The position numbers and the translations under genes were made by a program. This document shows, piece by piece, positions 23,801 through 38,100 of a stretch of 64,000 nucleotides of DNA; position 1 is the first letter of the stretch; every line of letters begins with the position of its first letter. This DNA is from Ligustrum vulgare. Its lineage: Eukaryota > Streptophyta > Magnoliopsida > Lamiales > Oleaceae. Where the stretch lies: positions 36,116,129 through 36,180,128 of the forward strand of contig OY743180.1 in NCBI GenBank assembly GCA_963555705.1, given 5' to 3'. The notes beneath the pieces were generated by a model, which was not told the origin of the DNA, did no database searches, and saw only the letters and a list, made by a program, of their open reading frames with translations.

Positions 23801-25563
23801 TCCAAGCGTCCATATTGAAAAGCATCCCGAAATGACAACTATTCTACGAGAACAGCCAATGTAATCGTTAATAACAATCTTTATCAAGCAAATCTTTACA
23901 AATATTTTAAAGAAAATAATAGTAAACAATGTAATAATACATATACTGCAATACAAGAAGATGAAATTTCATACACTACTCTTACTTCTACTTATGAAAT
24001 TTTAATAAACGCTCCAACCTATTGTTACTCTTACCCCCATTCGTTAAATTTAGTGTCTACTTCAGCTATTACTCAAACTGTGACTTACCAACTCCTACAA
24101 CATCCCGTACTCGTATAATAGTTATTACTCACTTCACTCCTACTCCGACTCCTATTAACTCAAGTAATCTAAGTCAAACATACACTAATTATAAATTCAA
24201 TATTAAAAACTAAATCGAACTGGCCATAATAAACATTTCACTAAAAGAAATAATTCCCTTATAAGCAACTAGGTTGTCAGCATATCAAGTGTGGAGTGTT
24301 AAAACCATTCCAAAAGACCAGTATTCTACGAACACGTCTTCTGCAATCAATACAAATATTTAATCATTGTCAAGCAAATCTTAAATAATATTTTAAAGTA
24401 TACAAAAATAAACTTTACAATAATAAATCTATTGCAATACTAAAATATGAAATTTCATAAACTTGTCTTACTCCAAATAAAAAAAAAATTCAGTAGCAGT
24501 TCCTAACAATTGTTACTCTGAATCCCATTTTTGTTAAACAATATTTCCTATTTCCACTTTTACTCGTACATCGACATACCTACCCAAGGTCCTTCCCCTA
24601 TCCGAATAAAAGTTACCAACTTCTTCAACTCCCGGTCCGACTCCTATTAATTCAGGAAATCTACTTCAAACATGCAATAATAATGAATTCAAAACTGAAA
24701 ACAAAATCTAAAGGACCATAAGAATTTAAATAAATAAACTACTTCCTTTACGAGAAGTACGGTTGTAGCCAGTCCAAGCGTCCATATTGAAAAGCATCCG
24801 GAAATGACAAGTATTCTACGATAATAGCTTATGTAATCGTTAATAACAATCTTTCTCAAGCAAATCTTAACAAATATTTTAAAGAAAATAATAGTAAACA
24901 ATGTAATAATACATATACTGCAATACAAAAAGATGAAATTTCATACACTACTCTTACTTCTACTTATGAAATTTTAATAACCGCTCCAACCTATTGTTAC
25001 TCTTACCCCCATTCGTTAAATTTAGTGTCTACTTCGGCTATTACTCCAACTGTGACTTACCAACTTCTACGACATCCCGTACTCGTATAATAGTTATTAC
25101 TCACTTCACTCCTACTCCGACTCCTATTAACTCAAGTAATCTGCGTCAAACATACACTAATTATAAATTCGATATTAAAAACTAAATCGAACTGGCCATA
25201 ATAAACATTTCACTAAAAGAAATAATTCCCTTATAAGCAACTAGGTTGTCGGCATATCAAGTGTGTAGTGTTAAAACCATTCAAAAAGACCAGTATTCTA
25301 CGAGCACGTCTTCTGCAATGAAGAAAAATATTTAATCATTGTTAAGCAAATCTTAAATAATATTTTTAAGTATACAAAAATAAACTTCACAATAATAAAT
25401 CTATTGCAATACTAAAATATGAAATTTCATAAACTTGTCAAACTCCAAATAAAAAAAAAATTCAGTAGCAGTTCCTAACAATTGTTACTCGTACATCGAC
25501 ATACCTACCCCAGGTCCTTACCCTATCCGAATAAAAGTTACCAACTTCTTCAACTCCCAGTCC
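20840..25563 (+). repeat. Mixed block of five monomers
   Basis: Monomers start at 20840, 21810, 22734, 23667 and 24639. The one at 20840 has private states (AGTAGTCTACG, CTTACGAACTCC) shared with those at 27504 and 31337. The one at 22734 has the same 38-bp deletion as 14180 and is followed by a half B and half A like those around 15113, so 21810-23800 parallels 13256-15250. The monomer at 24639 is 925 bp, and the one before it is 972 bp because of a longer A-run. Confidence 0.82.
23159..23160 (+). other. Second occurrence of the 38-bp deletion junction
   Basis: The junction is the same CCAAC/ACTTCACTCC as at 14605/14606, again followed by GAGCTCGTC, CAATGAAGAC and an AATTTTTACTC variant. 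Descent from one deleted copy is far more likely than two independent deletions. Confidence 0.85.
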
Positions 25564-28500
25564 GACTCCTATTAGCTCAGGAAATCTACTTCAAACATAC
25601 AATAATAATGAATTCAAAACTGAAAACAAAATCTAAAGGGCCATAAGAATTTAAATAAATAAACTACTTCCCTTACGAGAAGTACGGTTGTAGCCAGTCC
25701 AAGCGTCCATATTGAAAAGCATCCCGAAAAGAGAAGTATTCTACGAAAACAGCTTATGTAATCGTTAATAACAATCTTTCTCAAGCAAATCTTATAAAAT
25801 ATTTTAAAGAATACAATGCTATACAATGCAATAATACATATACAGCAATACAAGAAGATGAAATTTCATGCACTACTCTTACTTCTACTTATGAAATTTT
25901 AATAACCGCTCCAACCTATTGTTACTCTCACCCCCATTCCTTAAATTTAGTGTCTACTTCAGCTATTACTCCAACTGTGACTTACCAACTTCTACGACAT
26001 CCCGTACTCGTATAATAGTTATTACTCACTGCACTCCTACTCCGACTCCTATTAACTCAAGTAATCTACGTCAAACATACACTGATTATAAATTAAATAT
26101 TAAAAACTAAATCGAACTGGCCATAATAAACATTTCACTAAAAGAATTAATTCCCTTATAAGCAACTAGGTTGTCAGCATATCAAGTGTGTAGTGTTAAA
26201 ACCATTCCAAAAGACCAGTATTCTACGAGCACGTCTTCTGCAATCAATACAAATATTTAATCATTGTCAAGCAAATCTTAAATAATATTTTAAAGTATAC
26301 AAAAATAAACTTTACAATAATAAATCTATTGCAATACTAAAATATGAAATTTCATAAACTTGTCTTACTCCAAATAAAAAAATTTCAGTAGAAGTTCCTA
26401 ACAATTGTTACTCTGAATCCCATATTTGTTAAACTTTAGTTCCTATTTCAACTTTTACTCGTACATCGACATACCTACCCAAGGTCCTTCCCCTATCCGA
26501 ATAAAAGTTACCAACTTCTTCAACTCTCGGTCCGACTCCTATTAATTCAGGAAATCTACTTCAAACATGCAATAATAATGAATTCAAAACTGAAAACAAA
26601 ATCTAAAGGACCATAAGATTTTAAATAAATAAACTACTTCCTTTACGAGAAATACGGTTGTTGCCAGTCCAAGCGTCCATATTGAAAAGCATCCGGAAAT
26701 GACAAGTATTCTACGATAACAGCTTATGTAATCGTTAATAACAATCTTTCCCAAGCAAATCTTAACAAATATTTTAAAGAAAATAATAGTAAACAATGTA
26801 ATAATACATATACTGCAATACAAGAAGATGAAATTTCATACACTACTCTTACTTCTACTTATGAAATTTTAATAACCGCTCCAACCTATTGTTACTCTTA
26901 CCCCCATTCGTTAAATTTAGTGTCTACTTCAGCTATTACTCAAACTGTGACTTACCAACTCCTACAACATCCCGTACTCGTATAATAGTTATTACTCACT
27001 TCACTCCTACTCCGACTCCTATTAACTCAAGTAATCTACGTCAAACATACACTAATTATAAATTAAATATTAAAAACTAAATCGAACTGGCCATAATAAA
27101 CATTTCACTAAAAGAATTAATTCCCTTATAAGCAACTAGGTTGTCAGCATATCAAGTGTGTAGTGTTAAAACCATTCCAAAAGACCAGTATTCTACGAGC
27201 ACGTCTTCTGCAATCAATACAAATATTTAATCATTGTCAAGCAAATCTTAAATAATATTTTAAAGTATACAAAAATAAACTTTACAATAATAAATCTATT
27301 GCAATACTAAAATTTGAAATTTCATAAACTTGTCTTACTCCAAATAAAAAAATTTCAGTAGAAGTTCCAAACAATTGTTACTCTGAATCCCATATTTGTT
27401 AAACTTTAGTTCCTGTTTCAACTTTTACTCGTACATCGACATACCTACCCATGGTCCTTCCCCTATCCAAATAAAAGTTACCAACTTCTTCAACTCCCGG
27501 TCCGACTCCTATTAATTCAGGAAATCTACTTCAAACATGCAATAATAATGAATTCAAAACTGAAAACAAAATCTAAAGGACCATAAGAATTTAAATAAAT
27601 AAACTACTTCCTTTACGAGAAGTACGGTTGTAGCCAGTCCAAGCGTCCATATTGAAAAGCATCCGGAAATGACAAGTAGTCTACGATAACAGCTTATGTA
27701 ATCTTTAATAACAGTCTTTCTCAAGCAAATCTTAACAAATATTTTAAAGAAAATAATAGTAAACAATGTAATAATACATATACTGCAATACAAGAAGATG
27801 AAATTTCATACACTACTCTTACTTCTACTTATGAAATTTTAATAACCGCTCCAACCTATTGTTACTCTTACCCCCATTCGTTAAATTTAGTGTCTACTTC
27901 AGCTATTACTCAAACTGTGACTTACGAACTCCTACAACATCCCGTACTCGTATAATAGTTATTACTCACTTCACTCCTACTCCGACTCCTATTAACTCAA
28001 GTAATCTGCATCAAACATTCACTAATTATAAATTCGATATTAAAAACTAAATCGAACTGGCTATAATAAATATTTCACAAAAAGAAATAATTCCCTTATA
28101 AGCAACTAGGTTGTCGGCATATCAAGTGTGTAGTGTTAAAACCATTCCAAAAGACCAGTATTCTACGAGCACGTCTTCTGCAATCAATACAAATATTTAA
28201 TCATTGTCAAGCAAATCTTAAATAATATTTTAAAGTATACAAAAATAAACTTTACAATAATAAATCTATTGCAATACTAAAATATGAAATTTCATAAACT
28301 TGTCTTACTCCAAATAAAAAAATTTCAGTAGAAGTTCCTAACAATTGTTACTCTGAATCCCATATTTGTTAAACTTTAGTTCCTATTTCAACTTTTACTC
28401 GTACATCGACATACCTACCCAAGGTCCTTCCCCTATCCGAATAAAAGTTACCAACTTCTTCAACTCCCGGTCCGACTCCTATTAATTCAGGAAATCTACT

Positions 28501-29443
28501 TCAAACATGCAATAATAATGAATTCAAAACTGAAAACAAAATCTAAAGGACAATAAGAATTTAAATAAATAAACTACTTCCTTTACGAGAAGTACGGTTG
28601 TAGCCAGTCCAAGCGTCCATATTGAAAAGCATCCGGAAATGACAAGTATTCTACGATAACAGCTTATGTAATCGTTAATAACAATCTTTCACAAGCAAAT
28701 CTTAACAAATATTTTAAAGAAAATAATAGTAAACAATGTAATAATACATATACTGCAATACAAGAAGATGAAATTTCATACACTACTCTTACTTCTACTT
28801 ATGAAATTTTAATAACCGCTCCAACCTATTGTTACTCTTACCCCCATTCGTTAAATTTAGTGTCTACTTCAGCTATTACTCAAACTGTGACTTACCAACT
28901 CCTACAACATCCCGTACTCGTATAATAGTTATTACTCACTTCACTCCTACTCCGACTCCTATTAACTCAAGTAATCTACGTCAAACATACACTAATTATA
29001 AATTAAATATTAAAAACTAAATCGAACTGGCCATAATAAACATTTCACTAAAAGAATTAATTCCCTTATAAGCAACTAGGTTGTCAGCATATCAAGTGTG
29101 TAGTGTTAAAACCATTCCAAAAGACCAGTATTCTACGAGCACGTCTTCTGCAATCAATACAAATATTTAATCATTGTCAAGCAAATCTTAAATAATATTT
29201 TAAATTATACAAAAATAAACTTTACAATAATAAATCTATTGCAATACTAAAATATGAAATTTCATAAACTTGTCTTACTCCAAATAAAAAAATTTCAGTA
29301 GAAGTTCCTAACAATTGTTACTCTGAATCCAATATTTGTTAAACTTTAGTTCCTATTTCAACTTTTACTCGTACATCGACATACCTACCCAAGGTCCTTC
29401 CCCTATCCGAATAAAAGTTACCAACTTCTTCAACTCCCGGTCC
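25564..29443 (+). repeat. Displaced copy of the 17930-22733 block (four monomers)
   Basis: Monomers start at 25564 (type d), 26534, 27504 and 28474. They match 17930, 18900/19870, 20840 and 21810 in order. The offset is 7634 bases for the first two and 6664 for the last two; the difference of 970 is the extra monomer at 18900/19870. The monomer at 28474 has a T-to-A change that creates a TGA on the minus strand near 28690 and interrupts the frame open in sister copies. Confidence 0.82.
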
Positions 29444-32400
29444 GACTCCTATTAACTCAGGAAATCTACTTCAAACATGCAATAATAATGAATTCAAAAC
29501 TGAAAACAAAATCTAAAGGACCATAAGAATTTAAATAAATAAACTACTTCCCTTACGAGAAGTACGGTTGTAGCCAGTCCAAGCGTCCATATTGAAAAGC
29601 ATCCCAAAATGACAACTATTCTACGAGAACAGCTAATGTAATCGTTAATAACAATCTTTATCAAGCAAATCTTTACAAATATTTTAAAGAAAATAATTGT
29701 AAACAATGTAATAATACATATACAGCAATACAAGAAGATGAAATTTCATACACTACTCTCACTTCTACTTATGAAATTTTAATATCCGCTCCAACCTATT
29801 GTTACTCTTACCCCCATTCGTTAAATTTAGTGTCTACTTCAGCTATTACTCAAACTGTGACTTACCAACTCCTACAACATCCCGTACTCGTATAATAGTT
29901 ATTACTCACTTCACTCCTACTCCGACTCCTATTAACTCAAGTAATCTACGTCAAACATACACTAATTATAAATTAAATATTAAAAACTAAATCGAACTGG
30001 CCATAATAAACATTTCACTAAAAGAATTAATTCGCTTATAAGCAACTAGGTTGTCAGCATATCAAGTGTGTAGTGTTAAAACCATTCCTAAAGACCAGTA
30101 TTCTACGAGCACGTCTTCTGCAATCAATACAAATATTTAATCATTGTCAAGCAAATCTTAAATAATATTTTAAAGTATACAAAAATAAACTTTACAATAA
30201 TAAATCTATGCAATACTAAAATATGAAATTTCATAAACTTGTCTTACTCCAAATAAAAAAACTTTCAGTAGCAGTTCCTAACAATTGTTACTCGTACATC
30301 GACATACCTACCCCAGGTCCTTACCCTATCCGAATAAAAGTTACCAACTTCTTCAACTCCCAGTCCGACTCCTATTAGCTCAGGAAATCTACTTCAAACA
30401 TACAATAATAATGAATTCAAAACTGAAAACAAAATCTAAAGGGCCATAAGAATTTAAATAAATAAACTACTTCCCTTACGAGAAGTACGGTTGTAGCCAG
30501 TCCAAGCGTCCATATTGAAAAGCATCCCGAAAAGAGAAGTATTCTACGAAAACAGCTTATGTAATCGTTAATAACAATCTTTCTCAAGCAAATCTTATAA
30601 AATATTTTAAAGAATACAATGCTAAACAATGCAATAATACATATACAGCAATACAAGAAGATGAAATTTCATGCACTACTCTTACTTCTACTTATGAAAT
30701 TTTAATAACCGCTCCAACCTATTGTTACTCTCACCCCCATTCCTTAAATTTAGTGTCTACTTCAGCTATTACTCCAACTGTGACTTACCAACTTCTACGA
30801 CATCCCGTACTCGTATAATAGTTATTACTCACTGCACTCCTACTCCGACTCCTATTAACTCAAGTAATCTACGTCAAACATACACTGATTATAAATTAAA
30901 TATTAAAAACTAAATCGAACTGGCCATAATAAACATTTCACTAAAAGAATTAATTCCCTTATAAGCAACTAGGTTGTCAGCATATCAAGTGTGTAGTGTT
31001 AAAACCATTCCAAAAGACCAGTATTCTACGAGCACGTCTTCTGCAATCAATACAAATATTTAATCATTGTCAAGCAAATCTTAAATAATATTTTAAAGTA
31101 TACAAAAATAAACTTTACAATAATAAATCTATTGCAATACTAAAATTTGAAATTTCATAAACTTGTCTTACTCCAAATAAAAAAATTTCAGTAGAAGTTC
31201 CTAACAATTGTTACTCTGAATCCCATATTTGTTAAACTTTAGTTCCTGTTTCAACTTTTACTCGTACATCGACATACCTACCCATGGTCCTTCCCCTATC
31301 CGAATAAAAGTTACCAACTTCTTCAACTCCCGGTCCGACTCCTATTAATTCAGGAAATCCACTTCAAACATGCAATAATAATGAATTCAAAACTGAAAAC
31401 AAAATCTAAAGGACCATAAGATTTTAAATAAATAAACTACTTCCTTTACGAGAAGTACGGTTGTAGCCAGTCCAAGCGTCCATATTGAAAAGCATCCGGA
31501 AATGACAAGTAGTCTACGATAACAGCTTATGTAATCGTTAATAACAGTCTTTCTCAAGCAAATCTTAACAAATATTTTAAAGAAAATAATAGTAAACAAT
31601 GTAATAATACATATACTGCAATACAAGAAGATTAAATTTCATACACTACTCTTACTTCTACTTATGAAATTTTAATAACCGCTCCAACCTATTGTTACTC
31701 TTACCCCCATTCGTTAAATTTAGTGTCTACTTCAGCTATTACTCAAACTGTGACTTACGAACTCCTACAACATCCCGTACTCGTATAATAGTTATTACTC
31801 ACTTCACTCCTACTCCGACTCCTATTAACTCAAGTAATCTGCGTCAAACATTCACTAATTATAAATTCGATATTAAAAACTAAATCGAACTGGCTATAAT
31901 AAATATTTCACAAAAAGAAATAATTCCCTTATAAGCAACTAGGTTGTCGGCATATCAAGTGTGTAGTGTTAAAACCATTCCAAAAGACCAGTATTCTACG
32001 AGCACGTCTTCTGCAATCAATACAAATATTTAATCATTGTCAAGCAAATCTTAAATAATATTTTAAAGTATACAAAAATAAACTTTACAATAATAAATCT
32101 ATTGCAATACTAAAATATGAAATTTCATAAACTTGTCTTACTCCAAATAAAAAAATTTCAGTAGAAGTTCCTAACAATTGTTACTCTGAATCCCATATTT
32201 GTTAAACTTTAGTTCCTATTTCAACTTTTACTCGTACATCGACATACCTACCCAAGGTCCTTCCCCTATCCGAATAAAAGTTACCAACTTCTTCAACTCC
32301 CGGTCCGACTCCTATTAATTCAGGAAATCTACTTCAAACATGCAATAATAATGAATTCAAAACTGAAAACAAAATCTAAAGGACCATAAGAATTTAAATA

Positions 32401-35170
32401 AATAAACTACTTCCCTTACGAGAAGTACGGTTGTAGCCAGTCCAAGCGTCCATATTGAAAAGCATCCCGAAATGACAACTATTCTACGAGAACAGCTAAT
32501 GTAATCGTTAATAACAATCTTTATCAAGCAAATCTTAACAAATATTTTAAAGAAAATAATTGTAAACAATGTAATAATACATATACAGCAATACAAGAAG
32601 ATGAAATTTCATACACTACTCTCACTTCTACTTATGAAATTTTAATATCCGCTCCAACCTATTGTTACTCTTACCCCCATTCGTTAAATTTAGTGTCTAC
32701 TTCAGCTATTACTCAAACTGTGACTTACCAACTCCTACAACATCCCGTACTCGTATAATAGTTATTACTCACTTCACTCCTACTCCGACTCCTATTAACT
32801 CAAGTAATCTACGTCAAACATACACTAATTATAAATTAAATATTAAAAACTAAATCGAACTGGCCATAATAAACATTTCACTAAAAGAATTAATTCCCTT
32901 ATAAGCAACTAGGTTGTCAGCATATCAAGTGTGTAGTGTTAAAACCATTCCAAAAGACCAGTATTCTACGAGCACGTCTTCTGCAATCAATACAAATATT
33001 TAATCATTGTCAAGCAAATCTTAAATAATATTTTAAAGTATACAAAAATAAACTTTACAATAATAAATCTATTGCAATACTAAAATATGAAATTTCATAA
33101 ACTTGTCTTACTCCAAATAAAAAAATTTCAGTAGAAGTTCCTAACAATTGTTACTCTGAATCCCATATTTGTTAAACTTTAGTTCCTATTTCAACTTTTA
33201 CTCGTACATCGACATACCTACCCAAGGTCCTTCCCCTATCCGAATAAAAGTTACCAACTTCTTCAACTCCCGGTCCGACTCCTATTAACTCAGGAAATCT
33301 ACTTCAAACATGCAATAATAATGAATTCAAAACTGAAAACAAAATCTAAAGGACCATAAGAATTTAAATAAATAAACTACTTCCCTTACGAGAAGTACGG
33401 TTGTAGCCAGTCCAAGCGTCCATATTGAAAAGCATCCCGAAATGACAACTATTCTACGAGAACAGCTAATGTAATCGTTAATAACAATCTTTATCAAGCA
33501 AATCTTAACAAATATTTTAAAGAAAATAATTGTAAACAATGTAATAATACATATACAGCAATACAAGAAGATGAAATTTCATACACTACTCTCACTTCTA
33601 CTTATGAAATTTTAATATCCGCTCCAACCTATTGTTACTCTTACCCCCATTCGTTAAATTTAGTGTCTACTTCAGCTATTACTCAAACTGTGACTTACCA
33701 ACTCCTACAACATCCCGTACTCGTATAATAGTTATTACTCACTTCACTCCTACTCCGACTCCTATTACCTCAAGTAATCTACGTCAAACATACACTAATT
33801 ATAAATTAAATATTAAAAACTAAATCGAACTGGCCATAATAAACATTTCACTAAAAGAATTAATTCCCTTATAAGCAACTAGGTTGTCAGCATATCAAGT
33901 GTGTAGTGTTAAAACCATTCCAAAAGACCAGTATTCTACGAGCACGTCTTCTGCAATCAATACAAATATTTAATCATTGTCAAGCAAATCTTAAATAATA
34001 TTTTAAAGTATACAAAAATAAACTTTACAATAATAAATCTATGCAATACTAAAATATGAAATTTCATAAACTTGTCTTACTCCAAATAAAAAAACTTTCA
34101 GTAGCAGTTCCTAACAATTGTTACTCGTACATCGACATACCTACCCCAGGTCCTTACCCTATCCGAATAAAAGTTACCAACTTCTTCAACTACCAGTCCG
34201 ACTCCTATTAGCTCAGGAAATCTACTTCAAACATACAATAATAATGAATTCAAAACTGAAAACAAAATCTAAAGGGCCATAAGAATTTAAATAAATAAAC
34301 TACTTCCCTTACGAGAAGTACGGTTGTAGCCAGTCCAAGCGTCCATATTGAAAAGCATCCCGAAAAGAGAAGTATTCTACGAAAACAGCTTATGTAATCG
34401 TTAATAACAATCTTTCTCAAGCAAATCTTATAAAATATTTTATAGAATACAATGCTAAACAATGCAATAATACATATACAGCAATACAAGAAGATGAAAT
34501 TTCATGCACTACTCTTACTTCTACTTATGAAATTTTAATAACCGCTCCAACCTATTGTTGCTCTTACCCCCATTCGTTAAATTTAGTGTCAACTTCAGCT
34601 ATTACTCCAACAGTGACTTACCAACTCCTACAACATCCCGTACTCGTATTAAAGTTATTACTCACTTCACTCCTACTCCGACTCCTATTAACTCAAGTAA
34701 TCTACGTCAAACATACACTAATTATAAATTCAATATTAAAAACTAAATCGAACTGGCCATAATAAACATTTCACTAAAAGAATTAATTAACTTATAAGCA
34801 ACTAGGTTGTCGGCATATCAAGTGTGTAGTGTTAAAACCATTCCAAAAGACCAGTATTCTGAGAGCACGTCTTCTGCAATCAATACAAATATTTAATCAT
34901 TGTCAAGCAAATCTTAAATAATATTTTAAAGTATACAAAAATAAACTTTACAATAATAAATCTATTGCAATACTAAAATATGAAATTTCATAAACTTGTC
35001 TTACTCCAAATAAAAAAAATTTCAGTAGCAGTTCCTAACAATTGTTACTCTGAATCCCATATTTGTTAAACAATAGTTCCTATTTCCACTTTTACTCGTA
35101 CATCGACATACCTACCCAAGGTCCTTCCCCTATCCGAATAAAAGTTACCAACTTCTTCAACTCCCGGCCT
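29444..35170 (+). repeat. Six monomers with a 3833-bp higher-order period
   Basis: Monomers start at 29444, 30367, 31337, 32307, 33277 and 34200. The pair 29444-30367 matches 33277-34200 at a constant offset of 3833. Both have the same 1-bp deletion (CTATGCAATAC for CTATTGCAATAC) near 30209 and 34042, followed by a type d monomer. The last d monomer is a hybrid: its minus-strand region is type d, but from about 34560 it switches to the ordinary type with private substitutions. The palindrome in half A of the monomer at 31337 is mutated (ATTAAATTTCAT). Confidence 0.82.
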
Positions 35171-38100
35171 GACTCCTATTAACTCAGGAAATCTACTTCA
35201 AACATGCAATAATAATGAATTCAAAACTGAAAACAAAATCTAAAGGACCATAAGAATTTAAATAAATAAACTACTTCATTTACGAGAAGTACGGTTGTAG
35301 CCAGTCCAAGCGTCCATATTGAAAAGCATCCCGAAATGACAACTATTCTACGAGAACAGCCAATGTAATCGTTAATAACAATCTTTATCAAGCAAATCTT
35401 TACAAATATTTTAAAGAAAATAATAGTAAACAATGTAATAATACATATACAGTAATACAAGAAGATGAAATTTCATACACTACTCTCACTTCTACTTATG
35501 AAATTTTAATATCCGCTCCAACCTATTGTTACTCTTACCCCCATTCGTTAAATTTAGTGTCTACTTCAGCTATTACTCCAACTGTGACTTACCAACTTCT
35601 ACGACATCCCGTACTCGTATAATAGTTATTACTCACTTCACTCCTACTCCGACTCCTATTAACTCAAGTAATCTGCGTCAAACATACACTAATTATAAAT
35701 TAAATATTAAAAACTAAATCGAACTGGCCATAATAAACATTTCACTAAAAGAATTAATTCCCTTATAAGCAACTAGGTTGTCAGCATATCAAGTGTGTAG
35801 TGTTAAAACCATTCCAAAAGACCAGTATTCTACGAGCTCGTCTTTTGCAATGAAGACAAATATTTAATCATTGTCAAGCAAATCTTAAATAATATTTTTA
35901 AGTATACAAAAATAAACTTTACAATAATAAATCTATTGCAATACTAAAATATGAAATTTCATAAACTTGTCTTACTCCAAATAAAAAAAATTTCAGTAGC
36001 AGTTCCTAACAATTGTTACTCTGAATCCCTTATTTGTTAAACAATTGTTCCTATTTCCACTTTTACTCGTACATCGACATACCTACCCAAGGTCCTTCCC
36101 CTATCCGAATAAAAGTTACCAACTTCTTCAACTCCCGGCCGGACTCCTATTAACTCAGGAAATCTACTTCAAACATGCAATAATAATGAATTCAAAACTG
36201 AAAACAAAATCTAAAGGACCATAAGAATTTAAATAAATAAACTACTTCCCTTACGAGAAGTACGATTGTAGCCAGTCCAAGCGTCCATATTGAAAAGCAT
36301 CCGGAAATGACAAGTATTCTACGATAACAGCTTATGTAATCGTTAATAACAATCTTTCTCAAGCAAATCTTAACAAATATTTTAAAGAAAATAATAGTAA
36401 ACAATGTAATAATACATATACTGCAATACAAGAAGATGAAATTTCATACACTACTCTTACTTCTACTTATGAAATTTTAATAACCGCTCCAACCTATTGT
36501 TACTCTTACCCCCATTCGTTAAATTTAGTGTCTACTTCAGCTATTACTCAAACTGTGACTTACCAACTCCTACAACATCCCGTACTCGTATAATAGTTAT
36601 TACTCACTTCACTCCTACTCCGACTCCTATTAACTCAAGTAATCTACGTCAAACATACACTAATTATAAATTCAATATTAAAAACTAAATCGAACTGGCC
36701 ATAATAAACATTTCACTAAAAGAAATAATTCCCTTATAAGCAACTAGGTTGTCGGCATATCAAGTGTGGAGTGTTAAGACCATTCCAAAAGACCAGTATT
36801 CTACGAGCACGTCTTCTGCAATCAATACAAATATTTAATCATTGTCAAGTAAATCTTAAATAATATTTTAATGTATACAAAAATAAACTTTACAATAATA
36901 AATCTATTGCAATACTAAAATATGAAATTTCATAAACTTGTCTTACTCCAAATAAAAAAACTTTCAGTAGCAGTTCCTAACAATTGTTACTCGTACATCG
37001 ACATACCTACCCCAGGTCCTTACCCTATCCGAATAAAAGTTACCAACTTCTTCAACTCCCAGTCCGACTCCTATTAGCTCAGGAAATCTACTTCAAACAT
37101 ACAATAATAATGAATTCAAAACTGAAAAAAAAATCTAAAGGACCATAAGAATTTAAATAAATAAACTACTTCCTTTACGAGAAGTACGGTTGTAGCCAGT
37201 CCAAGCGTCCATATTGAAAAGCATCCCGAAATGACAACTATTCTACGAGAACAGCCAATGTAATCGTTAATAACAATCTTTATCAAGCAAATCTTTACAA
37301 ATATTTTAAAGAAAATAATAGTAAACAATGTAATAATACATATACTGCAATACAAGAAGATGAAATTTCATACACTACTCTTACTTCTACTTATGAAATT
37401 TTAATAACCGCTCCAACCTATTGTTACTCTTACCCCCATTCGTTAAATTTAGTGTCTACTTCAGCTATTACTCCAACTGTGACTTACCAACTTCTACGAC
37501 ATCCCGTACTCGTATAATAGTTATTACTCACTTCACTCCTACTCCGACTCCTATTAACTCAAGTAATCTGCGTCAAACATACACTAATTATAAATTCGAT
37601 ATTAAAAACTAAATCGAACTGGCCATAATAAACATTTCACTAAAAGAAATAATTCCCTTATAAGCAACTAGGTTGTCGGCATATCAAGTGTGTAGTGTTA
37701 AAACCATTCAAAAAGACCAGTATTCTACGAGGTCGTCTTCTGTAATCAATACAAATATTTAATCATTGTCAAGCAAATCTTAAATAATATTTTAAAGTAT
37801 ACAAAAATAAACTTTACAATAATAAATCTATTGCAATACTAAAATATGAAATTTCATAAACTTGTCTTACTCCAAATAAAAAAACTTTCAGTAGCAGTTC
37901 CTAACAATTGTTACTCGTACATCGACATACCTACCCCAGGTCCTTACCCTATCCGAATAAAAGTTACCAACTTCTTCAACTCCCAGTCCGACTCCTATTA
38001 GCTCAGGAAATCTACTTCAAACATACAATAATAATGAATTCAAAACTGAAAATAAAATCTAACGGACCATAAGAATTTAAATAAATAAACTACTTCCTTT

